Assembly: GCA_964608495.1 (NCBI GenBank) | Contig: CAZSOQ010000119.1 | Coordinates: 1-16,409, forward strand | Source of the DNA: JAKORR01 sp964608495 | GTDB lineage: Bacteria; Armatimonadota; Zipacnadia; Zipacnadales; FEN-943 | Direction: 5' to 3' | Length of the DNA stretch: 16,409 nt | In this document: piece after piece, positions 7,685 to 15,077 of the stretch | Numbering within the stretch: position 1 is the first letter of the stretch | Layout: every line of letters begins with the position of its first letter | Notes under the pieces: generated by a model | The model's database searches: none | Told to the model about the DNA's origin: nothing | What the model saw: the letters and a program-made list of their open reading frames with translations, nothing else | Program-made: the position numbers and the translations under genes

Positions 7685-9667
7685 ATGCCACAAGCCAGGC
7701 GAGCAATGCTCCTGGGCCTGGACGCGATGGTCCCCAACACGCTTGAGCGCTTCCTCGCCGAGGGCATCCTGCCCAGCTTCGCGCGCCTGCTCGAGCGGGG
7801 CAGCTTCACGCGCGTGCGCCCCGTCATCCCAGCTCAGACGCCCACCAACTGGACCACTCTTGCCACCGGCGCCACGCCCGGGGGCCACGGGGTCGTCCAG
7901 TGGGGATCCCATCTGCCCGGCGAGCCCCTCCCGGAGTCTCACTCCGAGGAGGCCTTCAACGCCGGGCTCTGCCGGGCCGAGTACCTCTGGGAAGCGGCGG
8001 CTCGCGCCGGCCTGCGGAGCGTGGTGGTCAACTACGCCGGTTACCCTCCCACGACCGAGGCGGCCGTACACATCGAGTGGCTCTTCCAGCCCGCCCGGTC
8101 CTACTTCGACCTGGCCCCGGCCACCGTCTACCACAACCTGCCCGAGCTCAACACCACCGATCCCGTCGAGGTGGAGCCCGCGCGGGGCTGGGCGAACCTC
8201 CCCGCGTCGGCCAGGCCGCCCCTCGAGGCGCGTCTGCCGGTAGTCACCTCAACGGAAGGCACGGCGCCCACCTACTACGCCTTGCTACTGGCCCGCGACG
8301 ATGAGTACGACACTGTGCTCCTGGCCCCGCTGAGGGATGCCTCCCAGGCCGTGGCCACGCTCAGGATGGGGGAGTGGAGCGACTGGATCAGGGCGGGCTT
8401 CACCACCGCCGACCAGGGGGAGGCCGAGGGGGCCTTCAGGTTCAAGCTCCTGGAGCTGTCGCCGGACGGCCGTAGGCTCAAGCTCTACCGGGGCGACGCC
8501 TTCCCCACCGACGGTCGCTTCTGCTCCGAGGCGCAGCTTGGGCGCCGCATGGTCGAGAAGCTGGGGCCCTACCTGCACGCCGGCGGCGCCTGCACTCTCC
8601 ACTGCCGCGGGTGGCTCGACTGGGAGACCGCCGACGAGGTAATGGCCGCCGAGGCCGAGTGGTGGTCCGCCGCTGTCGAGATGGCGCTGGAGGCCACGGG
8701 CGCCTCGGTGGTCGTCCTCCACTGGCACATCCTGGACGCCATGGGCCATAGCTTCGTCGGACGCGTGGACCCCACGGGCACCGATCACGACCCCGAGCGG
8801 GCCGACGAGTACTGGAACATCCTCCGCGGCTACTACCGCGCCGCGGACCGCTTCGTGGGCGCCTTCCTGGACCGCTTCGACGATGGGGAGACGGTCTTCG
8901 CCGTCGTCTCCGACCACGGCATGCCCGCCAATATCAAGGCTGTCTCCCTCATCAACTTGTTTCGGGACCGGGGCTGGATCGTCTTGTCGGAGGATGGCGC
9001 GCGGGTCAACTGGGCGCAGAGCAAGGTCTTCTTCGCTCAGAACCACTTGTGGATCAACCTGAAGAGCCGCGACGAGGGCGGTATCGTGCCCCCCGACGAG
9101 TACGAGCCCCTGCGCCGGGAGGTCCTGGCCGCCCTGCGCGACATCAAGGACCCCGACACCGGTGAGCACGCCATGGCCTTCGTCCTGCCCCGCGAGGACG
9201 CCCCGATGGTCGGCCTGTGGGGTGACTACATCGGCGACCTGGTCTTCTGCTACACCGGCGGCTACCGCTGGTCGGGGCCTGAGGTGCTGCGGCTTTGCGA
9301 GGACCGCATCGTCTTCCCCTGCGGCGGGGGGAACCACGGCCCGATGATACCGACCTACGAGACGGAGGCCACGTCGGTCATGGGCGCGCTGGTGCTGGGC
9401 GGCGCCGGCGTGCGCCCCGGCGTGGATCTGCCGCGGCTGGAGCAGTTCAAGATCTGCACCACGGACGTGGCCCCCACGCTCGCCCACCTGCTCGGGATGC
9501 CCACTGCCGCCCAGAACGAGGGCCGAGTCCTGCACGAGTTCCTGGCCGACGCCTACTCGGCCCGCCCCGACCGGAAGCTGACGCCCACCGCCAGGCCCAT
9601 CGTCCGCCGCCCGACGGTCAGGCCACGGCCCGTCACGCTCCAGGGCGACGTGACGGACGAGGAGTAG
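7685..9667 (+). CDS. Alkaline-phosphatase-superfamily phosphodiesterase / nucleotide pyrophosphatase-like hydrolase
   Basis: The 660-residue protein has the two-metal site of the type I phosphodiesterase/NPP group. D13 (LLGLDAM) is a metal ligand. T52 in QTPTNWTTLATG is the probable nucleophile, and N55 matches the phosphate-binding Asn. D351 and H355 lie in LDAMGH, D410 and H411 in VSDHGM, and H551 in GGNHGP. Such enzymes split phosphodiesters, phosphonates or sulfate esters; the substrate cannot be told here. No signal peptide is seen, so it is probably cytoplasmic. ATG 7685 is preferred because AAGGA at 7671-7675 precedes it by 9 bases. A GTG at 7649 overlapping the previous stop codon would add 12 residues. 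It follows the dockerin gene closely and may share its promoter. It ends convergently, with 10 bases between its stop and that of the minus-strand gene. Confidence 0.82.
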   Translation: MPQARRAMLLGLDAMVPNTLERFLAEGILPSFARLLERGSFTRVRPVIPAQTPTNWTTLATGATPGGHGVVQWGSHLPGEPLPESHSEEAFNAGLCRAEYLWEAAARAGLRSVVVNYAGYPPTTEAAVHIEWLFQPARSYFDLAPATVYHNLPELNTTDPVEVEPARGWANLPASARPPLEARLPVVTSTEGTAPTYYALLLARDDEYDTVLLAPLRDASQAVATLRMGEWSDWIRAGFTTADQGEAEGAFRFKLLELSPDGRRLKLYRGDAFPTDGRFCSEAQLGRRMVEKLGPYLHAGGACTLHCRGWLDWETADEVMAAEAEWWSAAVEMALEATGASVVVLHWHILDAMGHSFVGRVDPTGTDHDPERADEYWNILRGYYRAADRFVGAFLDRFDDGETVFAVVSDHGMPANIKAVSLINLFRDRGWIVLSEDGARVNWAQSKVFFAQNHLWINLKSRDEGGIVPPDEYEPLRREVLAALRDIKDPDTGEHAMAFVLPREDAPMVGLWGDYIGDLVFCYTGGYRWSGPEVLRLCEDRIVFPCGGGNHGPMIPTYETEATSVMGALVLGGAGVRPGVDLPRLEQFKICTTDVAPTLAHLLGMPTAAQNEGRVLHEFLADAYSARPDRKLTPTARPIVRRPTVRPRPVTLQGDVTDEE

Positions 9668-9677
9668 GGCCCGCCGC

Positions 9678-10577
9678 CTATCCCGGCGCCAGGGGCTCCC
9701 AATGCCACAGGTCGTCCGAGAAGGCAAGCCCCAAGGTCGCGTTGCTGCTGGGCGTCTCGGTCCCGTGGTAGATCATCGCCCACTTCCCGCACACCTCGCG
9801 CCAGTCGTCCACGAACAGCGCCGACTGGCTGTAGGCGCACCACGGGTCCAGGGGCAGGTCCAGCTCGGCCTCGGGCGTGAGCGGCGGCCAGCTCAGCGGG
9901 TCGGCGGATGCCACGTGCGCCAGACGCTGGGGCTGCATGCCGACGCTGGCGAAGAAGTGCCAGGTGTCGCCCTCCCTCAGCATCGCGCAGTTCTCGACGC
10001 CGCCGTTGTCGTTGTAGGCGCTGCCGTCCACGAAGGGCCCGTCCGGCGTCAGGTTCTCCCACTCCTCGAGGTCCTCCGACGCGTGCACCCCGAAGGCCCG
10101 GTGGTCCGTGCCTGCCAGGAAGTTGACCCAGGCGCAGTGCCACCGTCTGTCGTGGCGGAACAGCCAGCCGTCTATGGGGCCATGCTCCGCGCCCCAGCCC
10201 GGGCCCGTGTCCGCCGGGATGACGTGCACCGGCTCCGACCAGTGGACCAGGTCCCCGGAGAAGAGCAGCGCGATCTCGCTCGGCCACGGGTACGACTGGA
10301 TGGGCATCGCCCAGCGCTCGCCCACCCGCACGACGTTCCCCGGCGACGCGTAGCCGCCAGGCGTGATGATCCGCTCCGCCGAGAAGCCCTGGAAGTCGCG
10401 CGTCGTCACGACGCCGATGTCCCAGTAGGTGTTCCTGTCCCACCCGCCGATGTGCCGCGTGTAGTACAGGTAGCAGAGGCCGTCGTGCCAGATCGCCGCC
10501 GGATCGCGGACGCTCACGCCCTCGAGGGCGAAGACCGGGTTCGTCAGGCCTTCCAGTGGCAGTGAACGCTCGGTCAT
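9678..10577 (-). CDS. GH43-like five-bladed beta-propeller glycoside hydrolase
   Basis: The 299-residue product resembles clan GH-F/GH43-type (or GH32/GH117-like) five-bladed propellers. The expected acidic triad can be placed: D25 in SVRDPAAIW (base), D136 in GPIDGWLF (second Asp) and E195 in NDNGGVENCAML (acid). Repeated blade motifs such as DLVHWSEP, DLEEWENL and DDLWHWEPL are typical. Family members remove arabinose, xylose, galactose or anhydro-sugar units; the exact specificity is open. There is no signal peptide, so it should act in the cytoplasm on imported oligosaccharides. Two ATGs are adjacent (10580 and 10577). GGGAGG at 10583-10588 is 5 bases from the second and only 2 from the first, so 10577 is chosen. 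It lies 123 bp downstream of the carbohydrate-binding-type gene on the same strand and is probably co-transcribed with it. Confidence 0.72.
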   Translation of the reverse strand: MTERSLPLEGLTNPVFALEGVSVRDPAAIWHDGLCYLYYTRHIGGWDRNTYWDIGVVTTRDFQGFSAERIITPGGYASPGNVVRVGERWAMPIQSYPWPSEIALLFSGDLVHWSEPVHVIPADTGPGWGAEHGPIDGWLFRHDRRWHCAWVNFLAGTDHRAFGVHASEDLEEWENLTPDGPFVDGSAYNDNGGVENCAMLREGDTWHFFASVGMQPQRLAHVASADPLSWPPLTPEAELDLPLDPWCAYSQSALFVDDWREVCGKWAMIYHGTETPSSNATLGLAFSDDLWHWEPLAPG

Positions 10578-10700
10578 CATCGCCTCCCAGGGTCGCCGCG
10601 CCGCTTCGCGACCGGCGCCGGACCGCTCGACAGGTTGGGGAGCCGTCCGCACCGGCGCACGGATCGGCGCGGCCTGAGGCGCGTGGGAGCCGGTCGACCC

Positions 10701-11795
10701 TCAGTCCACGCGCCCCACGAGCTCGCCCTCCGCGATCCGCGCCCAGGGCCGGTCCCAATCGCCGTCGTCGAAGTCCGTGTGTTCCCAGCCCGGCGTGGGC
10801 GTCGCGCCCGCCTTCCACGTCGGGTCGCTCACGACATGCACCTTCGTCCCGTCCGGCATCTCGGCCACCAGGTGGACGCTCACTCCGGGCAGGGAGCTCA
10901 TCTGGGTCGCGTGAACGGCGAGGACATTCGTGCCCTGCCGCAGGTACCGGGTGATGTCATGGGCGGCCATCCGCAGTACCTCCGGGCTCTCGGCCGCGTC
11001 CTGCCCATTGACGGCCAGCACGTACTCCCCCACGGCCGCCATCCTGATCTCCGCCCGCACCGGCGCGGCCTGGAGATGGAAGGTTTTCCGGAAGAAGCCG
11101 TTGCTGCCCGGGTCGGGCTGCTTGGGCCACCAGATCCAGGCGGGCCTCTGCCCTCGCCCTGAGTCCTTCTCCGCCTCGTAGGCCGTGAACCCCTGATCGT
11201 TCGGCGGCTTCCCGGGCGGGACGAAGCTGAGATCGTCGGTCACCAGGATCGCATCGGTCCAGCCGTCCCAGGGGCTGGGGCTGACGTCCGTCACGGCGAG
11301 GTCCGCCCGGCTGCCTTGCGTTACGGCCACCAGGTACCATACCCACTCCCCCGTGCCCGTCCCGCCCATGGTATAGGAGTACTCGCCGTTCACCTCGGCA
11401 TACACCTGCCGCAGCCCCTTGGTCTCATCGCGCACTCGCAGCCATACGGCCCATCGCCGCTCGGCCTGCAGCTCGATGCTTCCCACCGCGGTGTCGTTGC
11501 CACCCGCCTGGTAGACGAACAGCCCTCCCGACGGCGCCCAAAGGTTGCTCGAGTTCCACCCGTCGCCCGACAGGACCCGCTCCGCCTCGTACCAGTGGTA
11601 CACCGGCGCGGCGGGCGCCTGGTCGGGCGCTTGCCGGAGGACGCCGCGCGCGGCCTGCTCGGCCCAGTGAGCAGGCGTGCCGCTTGCCCGGACCGCCATG
11701 GCCTGAAGTGCCAGGACGGCCGCCCAGCCTGCGATGGCGGCCAGGGCTGGCGCTGTCGCGGTCAAGCGTCGCGCGGCGCCGCGTTTGCGGCCCAT
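10701..11795 (-). CDS. Exported or membrane-anchored protein with carbohydrate-binding-like and rhamnosidase-N-type jelly-roll domains
   Basis: The 364-residue product starts with a basic stretch (MGRKRGAARR) and a hydrophobic segment at about 13-38, read as a signal peptide or membrane anchor. Residues about 66-200 start with YHWYEAERVL and look like a beta-sandwich carbohydrate-binding module. Residues 220-364 carry the pattern of the accessory domain before bacterial alpha-L-rhamnosidases or in GH2 enzymes: FFRKTF, EYVLAVNG, DITRYLRQGTNVLAV and FDDGDWDRPWA. No catalytic barrel follows, and the gene ends in a normal TGA. The three frames after it show no rhamnosidase sequence that a frameshift could have cut off. 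It therefore probably binds sugar rather than cleaving it. AAGGAGG at 11803-11809, 7 bases from ATG 11795, fixes the start. Confidence 0.7.
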   Translation of the reverse strand: MGRKRGAARRLTATAPALAAIAGWAAVLALQAMAVRASGTPAHWAEQAARGVLRQAPDQAPAAPVYHWYEAERVLSGDGWNSSNLWAPSGGLFVYQAGGNDTAVGSIELQAERRWAVWLRVRDETKGLRQVYAEVNGEYSYTMGGTGTGEWVWYLVAVTQGSRADLAVTDVSPSPWDGWTDAILVTDDLSFVPPGKPPNDQGFTAYEAEKDSGRGQRPAWIWWPKQPDPGSNGFFRKTFHLQAAPVRAEIRMAAVGEYVLAVNGQDAAESPEVLRMAAHDITRYLRQGTNVLAVHATQMSSLPGVSVHLVAEMPDGTKVHVVSDPTWKAGATPTPGWEHTDFDDGDWDRPWARIAEGELVGRVD

Positions 11796-12007
11796 TGCCC
11801 TGCCTCCTTCTCTTGCCGCCGCGGCCGACGGTGTCTCCCCAGGCGCGGCCGGCGGACCCACCCCCGCGCCTAGAGCTTCCCCCTCCGGAGGATTCTCTCC
11901 TCCGCCCGGCGAAGCCCTGGCTGCAGGAGATCCCAGACCGTGGGCACCCCCACGTTCCGCGGCCGGCGCCGTGGCTCCGCCGGCCCGCGTTCCAGGAGAA
12001 GACCGCC
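11796..12007. promoter_or_regulatory. Divergent intergenic region with inverted repeat (candidate operator)
   Basis: This 212-bp gap lies between divergently transcribed genes and must hold both promoters. I see no clear sigma-70 boxes. It does hold a perfect 7-bp inverted repeat, CGGAGGA / TCCTCCG (11886-11892 and 11898-11904), with a 5-base spacer. An 8-bp palindrome CTCCGGAG (11883-11890) overlaps it. There is no T-run, so an operator is more likely than a terminator. Confidence 0.4.
11803..11809 (-). promoter_or_regulatory. Strong ribosome binding site for the minus-strand pair
   Basis: Read on the minus strand, this is AAGGAGG, 7 bases before ATG 11795. It decides that start against an in-frame ATG at 11861. 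Confidence 0.75.
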
Positions 12008-13402
12008 ATGGCTCACGAGGACCCCCCGCTGCCGACCCTCCGCGCTGGTGCGGCCGAGGTGGACATCACACCAGCGCCCGGCACGCAGCTCGCCGGCATG
12101 ATAGGCATGTACCGGCCCGCGCAGGTCCGCCTCGATCCCATCCACGCCAGGGCACTGGTCCTCGAATCCGACGACACTCGCGTCTGTCTCGTCTCCCTAG
12201 AGGCCCTCGCCGTCAGCAACGAGTGGACCCGGGAGATCCGTCGGCGGGCGCAGGAGCGGTTCGGCCTGACGCCCGAAGCGGTGATGCTCCACGCCGTCCA
12301 GAACCACGCCGCCCCGATGATCGGCGCCCGCCTGGACAAGGCCCACTGCGACTGGCTGCCCGAGGGTGCCGACTGGCTGCTCAACGACTCCGGCGACTAC
12401 GCGCCCTTCGCGGCCGAGCGCATCCTGGATGCCATCGGCCTGGCGATGGAGGCGCTCCAGCCGGTCGCGGTCGCCGCCGGCCGTGGCATGAACGACCGCG
12501 TCGCCTTCAACCGCCGCTTCATCCTGCGCGACGGCACCGCGGCAACCCACCCTTCGCCGGCGCAGGTTCCGAACATCCTCGGCCGGGAGGGCCCGATTGA
12601 CCCCGAGGTGGGCATCGTGACCTTCACGGACCTTTCGCTGCGGCCGGTGGCGATGCTCCTGCACCACACCTGCCATCCCGTGCACGGTGTCTCGCGGCGC
12701 TACGTCTCCTCGGGCTGGCCCGGCGCCTGGGCGCGCGAGGTGGCTGCCGCCCACGGCCCCGGCTGTGTGCCCCTCGTCATCAACGGCTGCTGCGGCAACG
12801 TGCACCACCGCAACCACCTCGACCCCCACCAGGTGGACGAGCCCGCGACGATCGGCCGGTGCCTGGCCGAGACGACTCGCGCGGTGCTGCCCGGCCTACG
12901 GTACCTGAGCCCCGGGCCCCTGGCGTGCGTGAGCCGTCGCGTGCCTGTGCCACACCGGGCCGTGACGGCCGAGGAGCTCGAGGACGCCCGCAAGCTCCTG
13001 GCCGAGCATCCTGAGCCGATGTGGCTGAACGACGAGCACACCTCCGTGGACTGGGCCTGGTGCTACGCCACGTCGGTGCTCGACGTCCACGCCCTGGCCC
13101 AGCGCGAGCCGGAGTGCGACTACGAGGTGCAGGCCTTCCGCATCGGTGACCTGGCGATCGTCGCGCTGATGGGTGAGCCCTTCGTCGAGGGGCAGCTCCG
13201 CATCAAGCTCGAGTCGCCGGCTTCCTATACCTTCCCGGCGCACATGTCCAACGGCTACGGTGGCTACCTGCCCACGCCCGAGGCCTTCGGGCGCGGCGGC
13301 TACGAGACGCGGACGGCCCTGTGGTCTCGCCTCGTGCCGGAGGCCCTGGACACCGTGGTCCGCGAGAGCCTGAGCCTGCTCCACGAGCTCTTCGGCCGCT
13401 AG
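12008..13402 (+). CDS. Neutral/alkaline ceramidase N-terminal-domain family protein
   Basis: The 464-residue protein opens with the family hallmark RAGAAEVDITPAPGTQLAG and DPIHARALVLE (DITP at 19-22). Histidines in the positions expected of the zinc site are seen in LHAVQNHAAP (H95, H100) and LHHTCHP (H219, H220, H223). A NGCCGNVHHR loop replaces the usual GaxGdvnP. True neutral ceramidases are about 650-750 residues with a C-terminal immunoglobulin-like domain; this protein has only the N-terminal catalytic-type domain. It also lacks a signal peptide, so ceramide is not a safe substrate guess. Short members of this family are common beside polysaccharide genes in planctomycete-like genomes and their role is unknown. 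AGGAG at 11994-11998, 9 bases upstream, supports this start over the longer open frame reaching back to 11684, which overlaps the divergent gene. Confidence 0.78.
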   Translation: MAHEDPPLPTLRAGAAEVDITPAPGTQLAGMIGMYRPAQVRLDPIHARALVLESDDTRVCLVSLEALAVSNEWTREIRRRAQERFGLTPEAVMLHAVQNHAAPMIGARLDKAHCDWLPEGADWLLNDSGDYAPFAAERILDAIGLAMEALQPVAVAAGRGMNDRVAFNRRFILRDGTAATHPSPAQVPNILGREGPIDPEVGIVTFTDLSLRPVAMLLHHTCHPVHGVSRRYVSSGWPGAWAREVAAAHGPGCVPLVINGCCGNVHHRNHLDPHQVDEPATIGRCLAETTRAVLPGLRYLSPGPLACVSRRVPVPHRAVTAEELEDARKLLAEHPEPMWLNDEHTSVDWAWCYATSVLDVHALAQREPECDYEVQAFRIGDLAIVALMGEPFVEGQLRIKLESPASYTFPAHMSNGYGGYLPTPEAFGRGGYETRTALWSRLVPEALDTVVRESLSLLHELFGR

Positions 13403-13555
13403 GCTCTGCCTGGCTAGCGGCGTCCGGCGCGGCGCGGCCTCGGCTTCCACGAGCGCTCCGGCGCCTGCGCCCGCGCACAGGAATCGTCCCGTCGTCCGCG
13501 AAGCTGGAGGGCGTCGGGAGGGCACGGTTCCCGGCGGGCACCACCTCCACGCGAC

Positions 13556-13564
13556 GAGGAGAGG
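13556..13564 (+). promoter_or_regulatory. Ribosome binding site deciding the GTG start of the sulfatase
   Basis: GAGGAGAGG ends 7 bases before GTG 13572. The in-frame ATG at 13584 would be 19 bases away, so GTG is the likely start. Confidence 0.65.
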
Positions 13565-13571
13565 ATGCGCC

Positions 13572-14981
13572 GTGGCCTCAGGCATGAGCAGGCGAGACGC
13601 GATCCGGACTCTGGCCGCCGCCGCTATCGGAGGCGCGGCCGGTCTCTCGGCCCGCCGCGCCGACGCAGCCGACGACTCGGCCGCGGGGCCCTCGCGCCGC
13701 CCGAACATCATCTTCATCCTCGCCGACGACCTGGGGTATGGTGACTTGGGCTGCTACGGGCAGGAGGTCATCCAGACCCCCAACCTGGACCGGATGGCCG
13801 CCGAGGGCCTGCGCTTCACCGACTGCTACGCCGGCAGCACGGTCTGCGCGCCGTCGCGCTGCGCCCTGATGACCGGGCTGCACACGGGCCACTGCCATGT
13901 GCGGGGCAACGCCCTGGTCCCCCTGCGCCCCGAGGACCTGACCGTCGCCGAGGTGCTCAAGCAGGCCGGCTATGCCACCGGCATCTTCGGCAAGTGGGGC
14001 CTGGGAGAGCCAGGCACTACCGGCCTCCCCAACCGCAAGGGCTTCGACGAATGGTTCGGGTACCTGAACCAGGGCCACGCGCACAACTACTACCCCGAGT
14101 ACCTGTGGCGCAACGAGCAGAAGGTCTTCCTGGAGGCCAACAAGGGCGGCGCCCGCGTGGACTACTCCCACGACCTGTTCAGCGCCGAGGCGCTCGACTT
14201 CGTCAGGCGCCACAGGGACCACCCCTTCTTCCTGTATCTCGCCTACACCATCCCCCACGCCAACAACGAGTATGGCCGCGAGACGGGCAACGGCATGGAC
14301 GTGCCCACCGACATGCCCTACTCGGACCGCCCGTGGCCCCAGCCGCAGAAGAACCACGCGGCCATGATCAGCCGCCTGGACGACCACTGCGGCCAGCTCC
14401 TGCGCCTGCTGGCCGACCTGGCCCTGGACGACAACACGATTGTCTTCTTCACCAGCGACAACGGCCCCCACAAGGAGGGCGGCGCGGACCCGGCCTTCTT
14501 CCGCAGCAGCGGGCCGCTGCGGGGCTTCAAGCGTGACCTCTACGAGGGCGGGATCCGGGTCCCCATGATCGTGCGCTGGCCGGGCACGGTGCGCGCGGGC
14601 ACGCAAAGCGCCTACCCCTGGGCCTTCTCGGACTTCCTCCCTACAGCGGCCGCTCTCGCCGGCGTCTCGGCGCCCGAGGGCCTGGACGGCGTCTCGGTCC
14701 TGCCGGCCATCCTCGGCCGCGAGCAGCAGGACCAGCGCTACCTCTACTGGGAGTTCCACGAGCGCGGCTTCGACCAGGCCCTCCGTCTGGGCCAGTGGAA
14801 GGCCGTGCGCCATGGGACGCAGGAGCCGGTCGAGCTCTATGACCTGTCCGCCGACCTTGGCGAGCAGCACGACGTGGCGCCCCAGCATCCCGACGTGGTA
14901 GCGCGAGCTGAGCGGCTCTTCCGCGAGGCGCGGACCGACTCGGCCCTGTTCCCGATCCGCGAGAAGAAGAAGCCGGCCTAG
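13572..14981 (+). CDS. Tat-exported Cys-type arylsulfatase (family S1)
   Basis: The 469-residue enzyme hydrolyses sulfate esters. Near the start is a twin-arginine signal (SRRDAIRTLAAAAIGG, R7-R8), ending about residue 32. Metal ligands D52-D53 lie in ILADDLGYGD. C92 in the CAPSR motif (92-96) is the residue oxidised to formylglycine. K141 is in GKWGLG, and D296-N297 in TSDNGPH. The usual His of GKWHLG is Gly here. The GKWGLG form with YLNQGHAHNYYP is seen in a known arylsulfatase-A-like subgroup, and I recall galactose- or GalNAc-type 4-sulfates as substrates for relatives, which needs checking. Tat export fits a protein folded and modified in the cytoplasm. No formylglycine-generating enzyme is in the window. 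It starts at GTG, 169 bp after the ceramidase-like gene. Its 3' end is followed by the methyltransferase gene after 96 bp. Confidence 0.93.
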   Translation: MASGMSRRDAIRTLAAAAIGGAAGLSARRADAADDSAAGPSRRPNIIFILADDLGYGDLGCYGQEVIQTPNLDRMAAEGLRFTDCYAGSTVCAPSRCALMTGLHTGHCHVRGNALVPLRPEDLTVAEVLKQAGYATGIFGKWGLGEPGTTGLPNRKGFDEWFGYLNQGHAHNYYPEYLWRNEQKVFLEANKGGARVDYSHDLFSAEALDFVRRHRDHPFFLYLAYTIPHANNEYGRETGNGMDVPTDMPYSDRPWPQPQKNHAAMISRLDDHCGQLLRLLADLALDDNTIVFFTSDNGPHKEGGADPAFFRSSGPLRGFKRDLYEGGIRVPMIVRWPGTVRAGTQSAYPWAFSDFLPTAAALAGVSAPEGLDGVSVLPAILGREQQDQRYLYWEFHERGFDQALRLGQWKAVRHGTQEPVELYDLSADLGEQHDVAPQHPDVVARAERLFREARTDSALFPIREKKKPA

Positions 14982-15014
14982 TCTTGCGGGCGCAGCGCCG
15001 GTGCGCGGACGGAC

Positions 15015-15038
15015 GGGGGGTCGAGCGACCGCGCCCCC
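15015..15038 (+). terminator. Possible weak hairpin between sulfatase and methyltransferase genes
   Basis: GGTC / GACC (15019-15022 and 15027-15030) form a 4-bp stem with a GAGC loop. Flanking G and C runs can extend it around a small bulge. No T-run follows. It may be a weak terminator, an mRNA structure near the next ribosome site, or chance in GC-rich DNA. Confidence 0.2.
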
Positions 15039-15077
15039 AGGGCCCTGTGCCGGCATCACCTGACAGGGGGGACGGAC

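Noticed and set aside
10591..10613. GGTCGC-N11-GCGACC inverted repeat just upstream of the GH43-like gene
   Set aside because: Short stem, long loop and no other support; similar pairs are frequent in this GC-rich sequence.
9553..10818. Alternative open frames (minus 9553-10818 and plus 9702-10565) over the GH43-like gene
   Set aside because: Only the frame ending at 9678 shows the propeller motifs and a ribosome site; the others are repetitive Arg/Pro/Ala-rich shadows.
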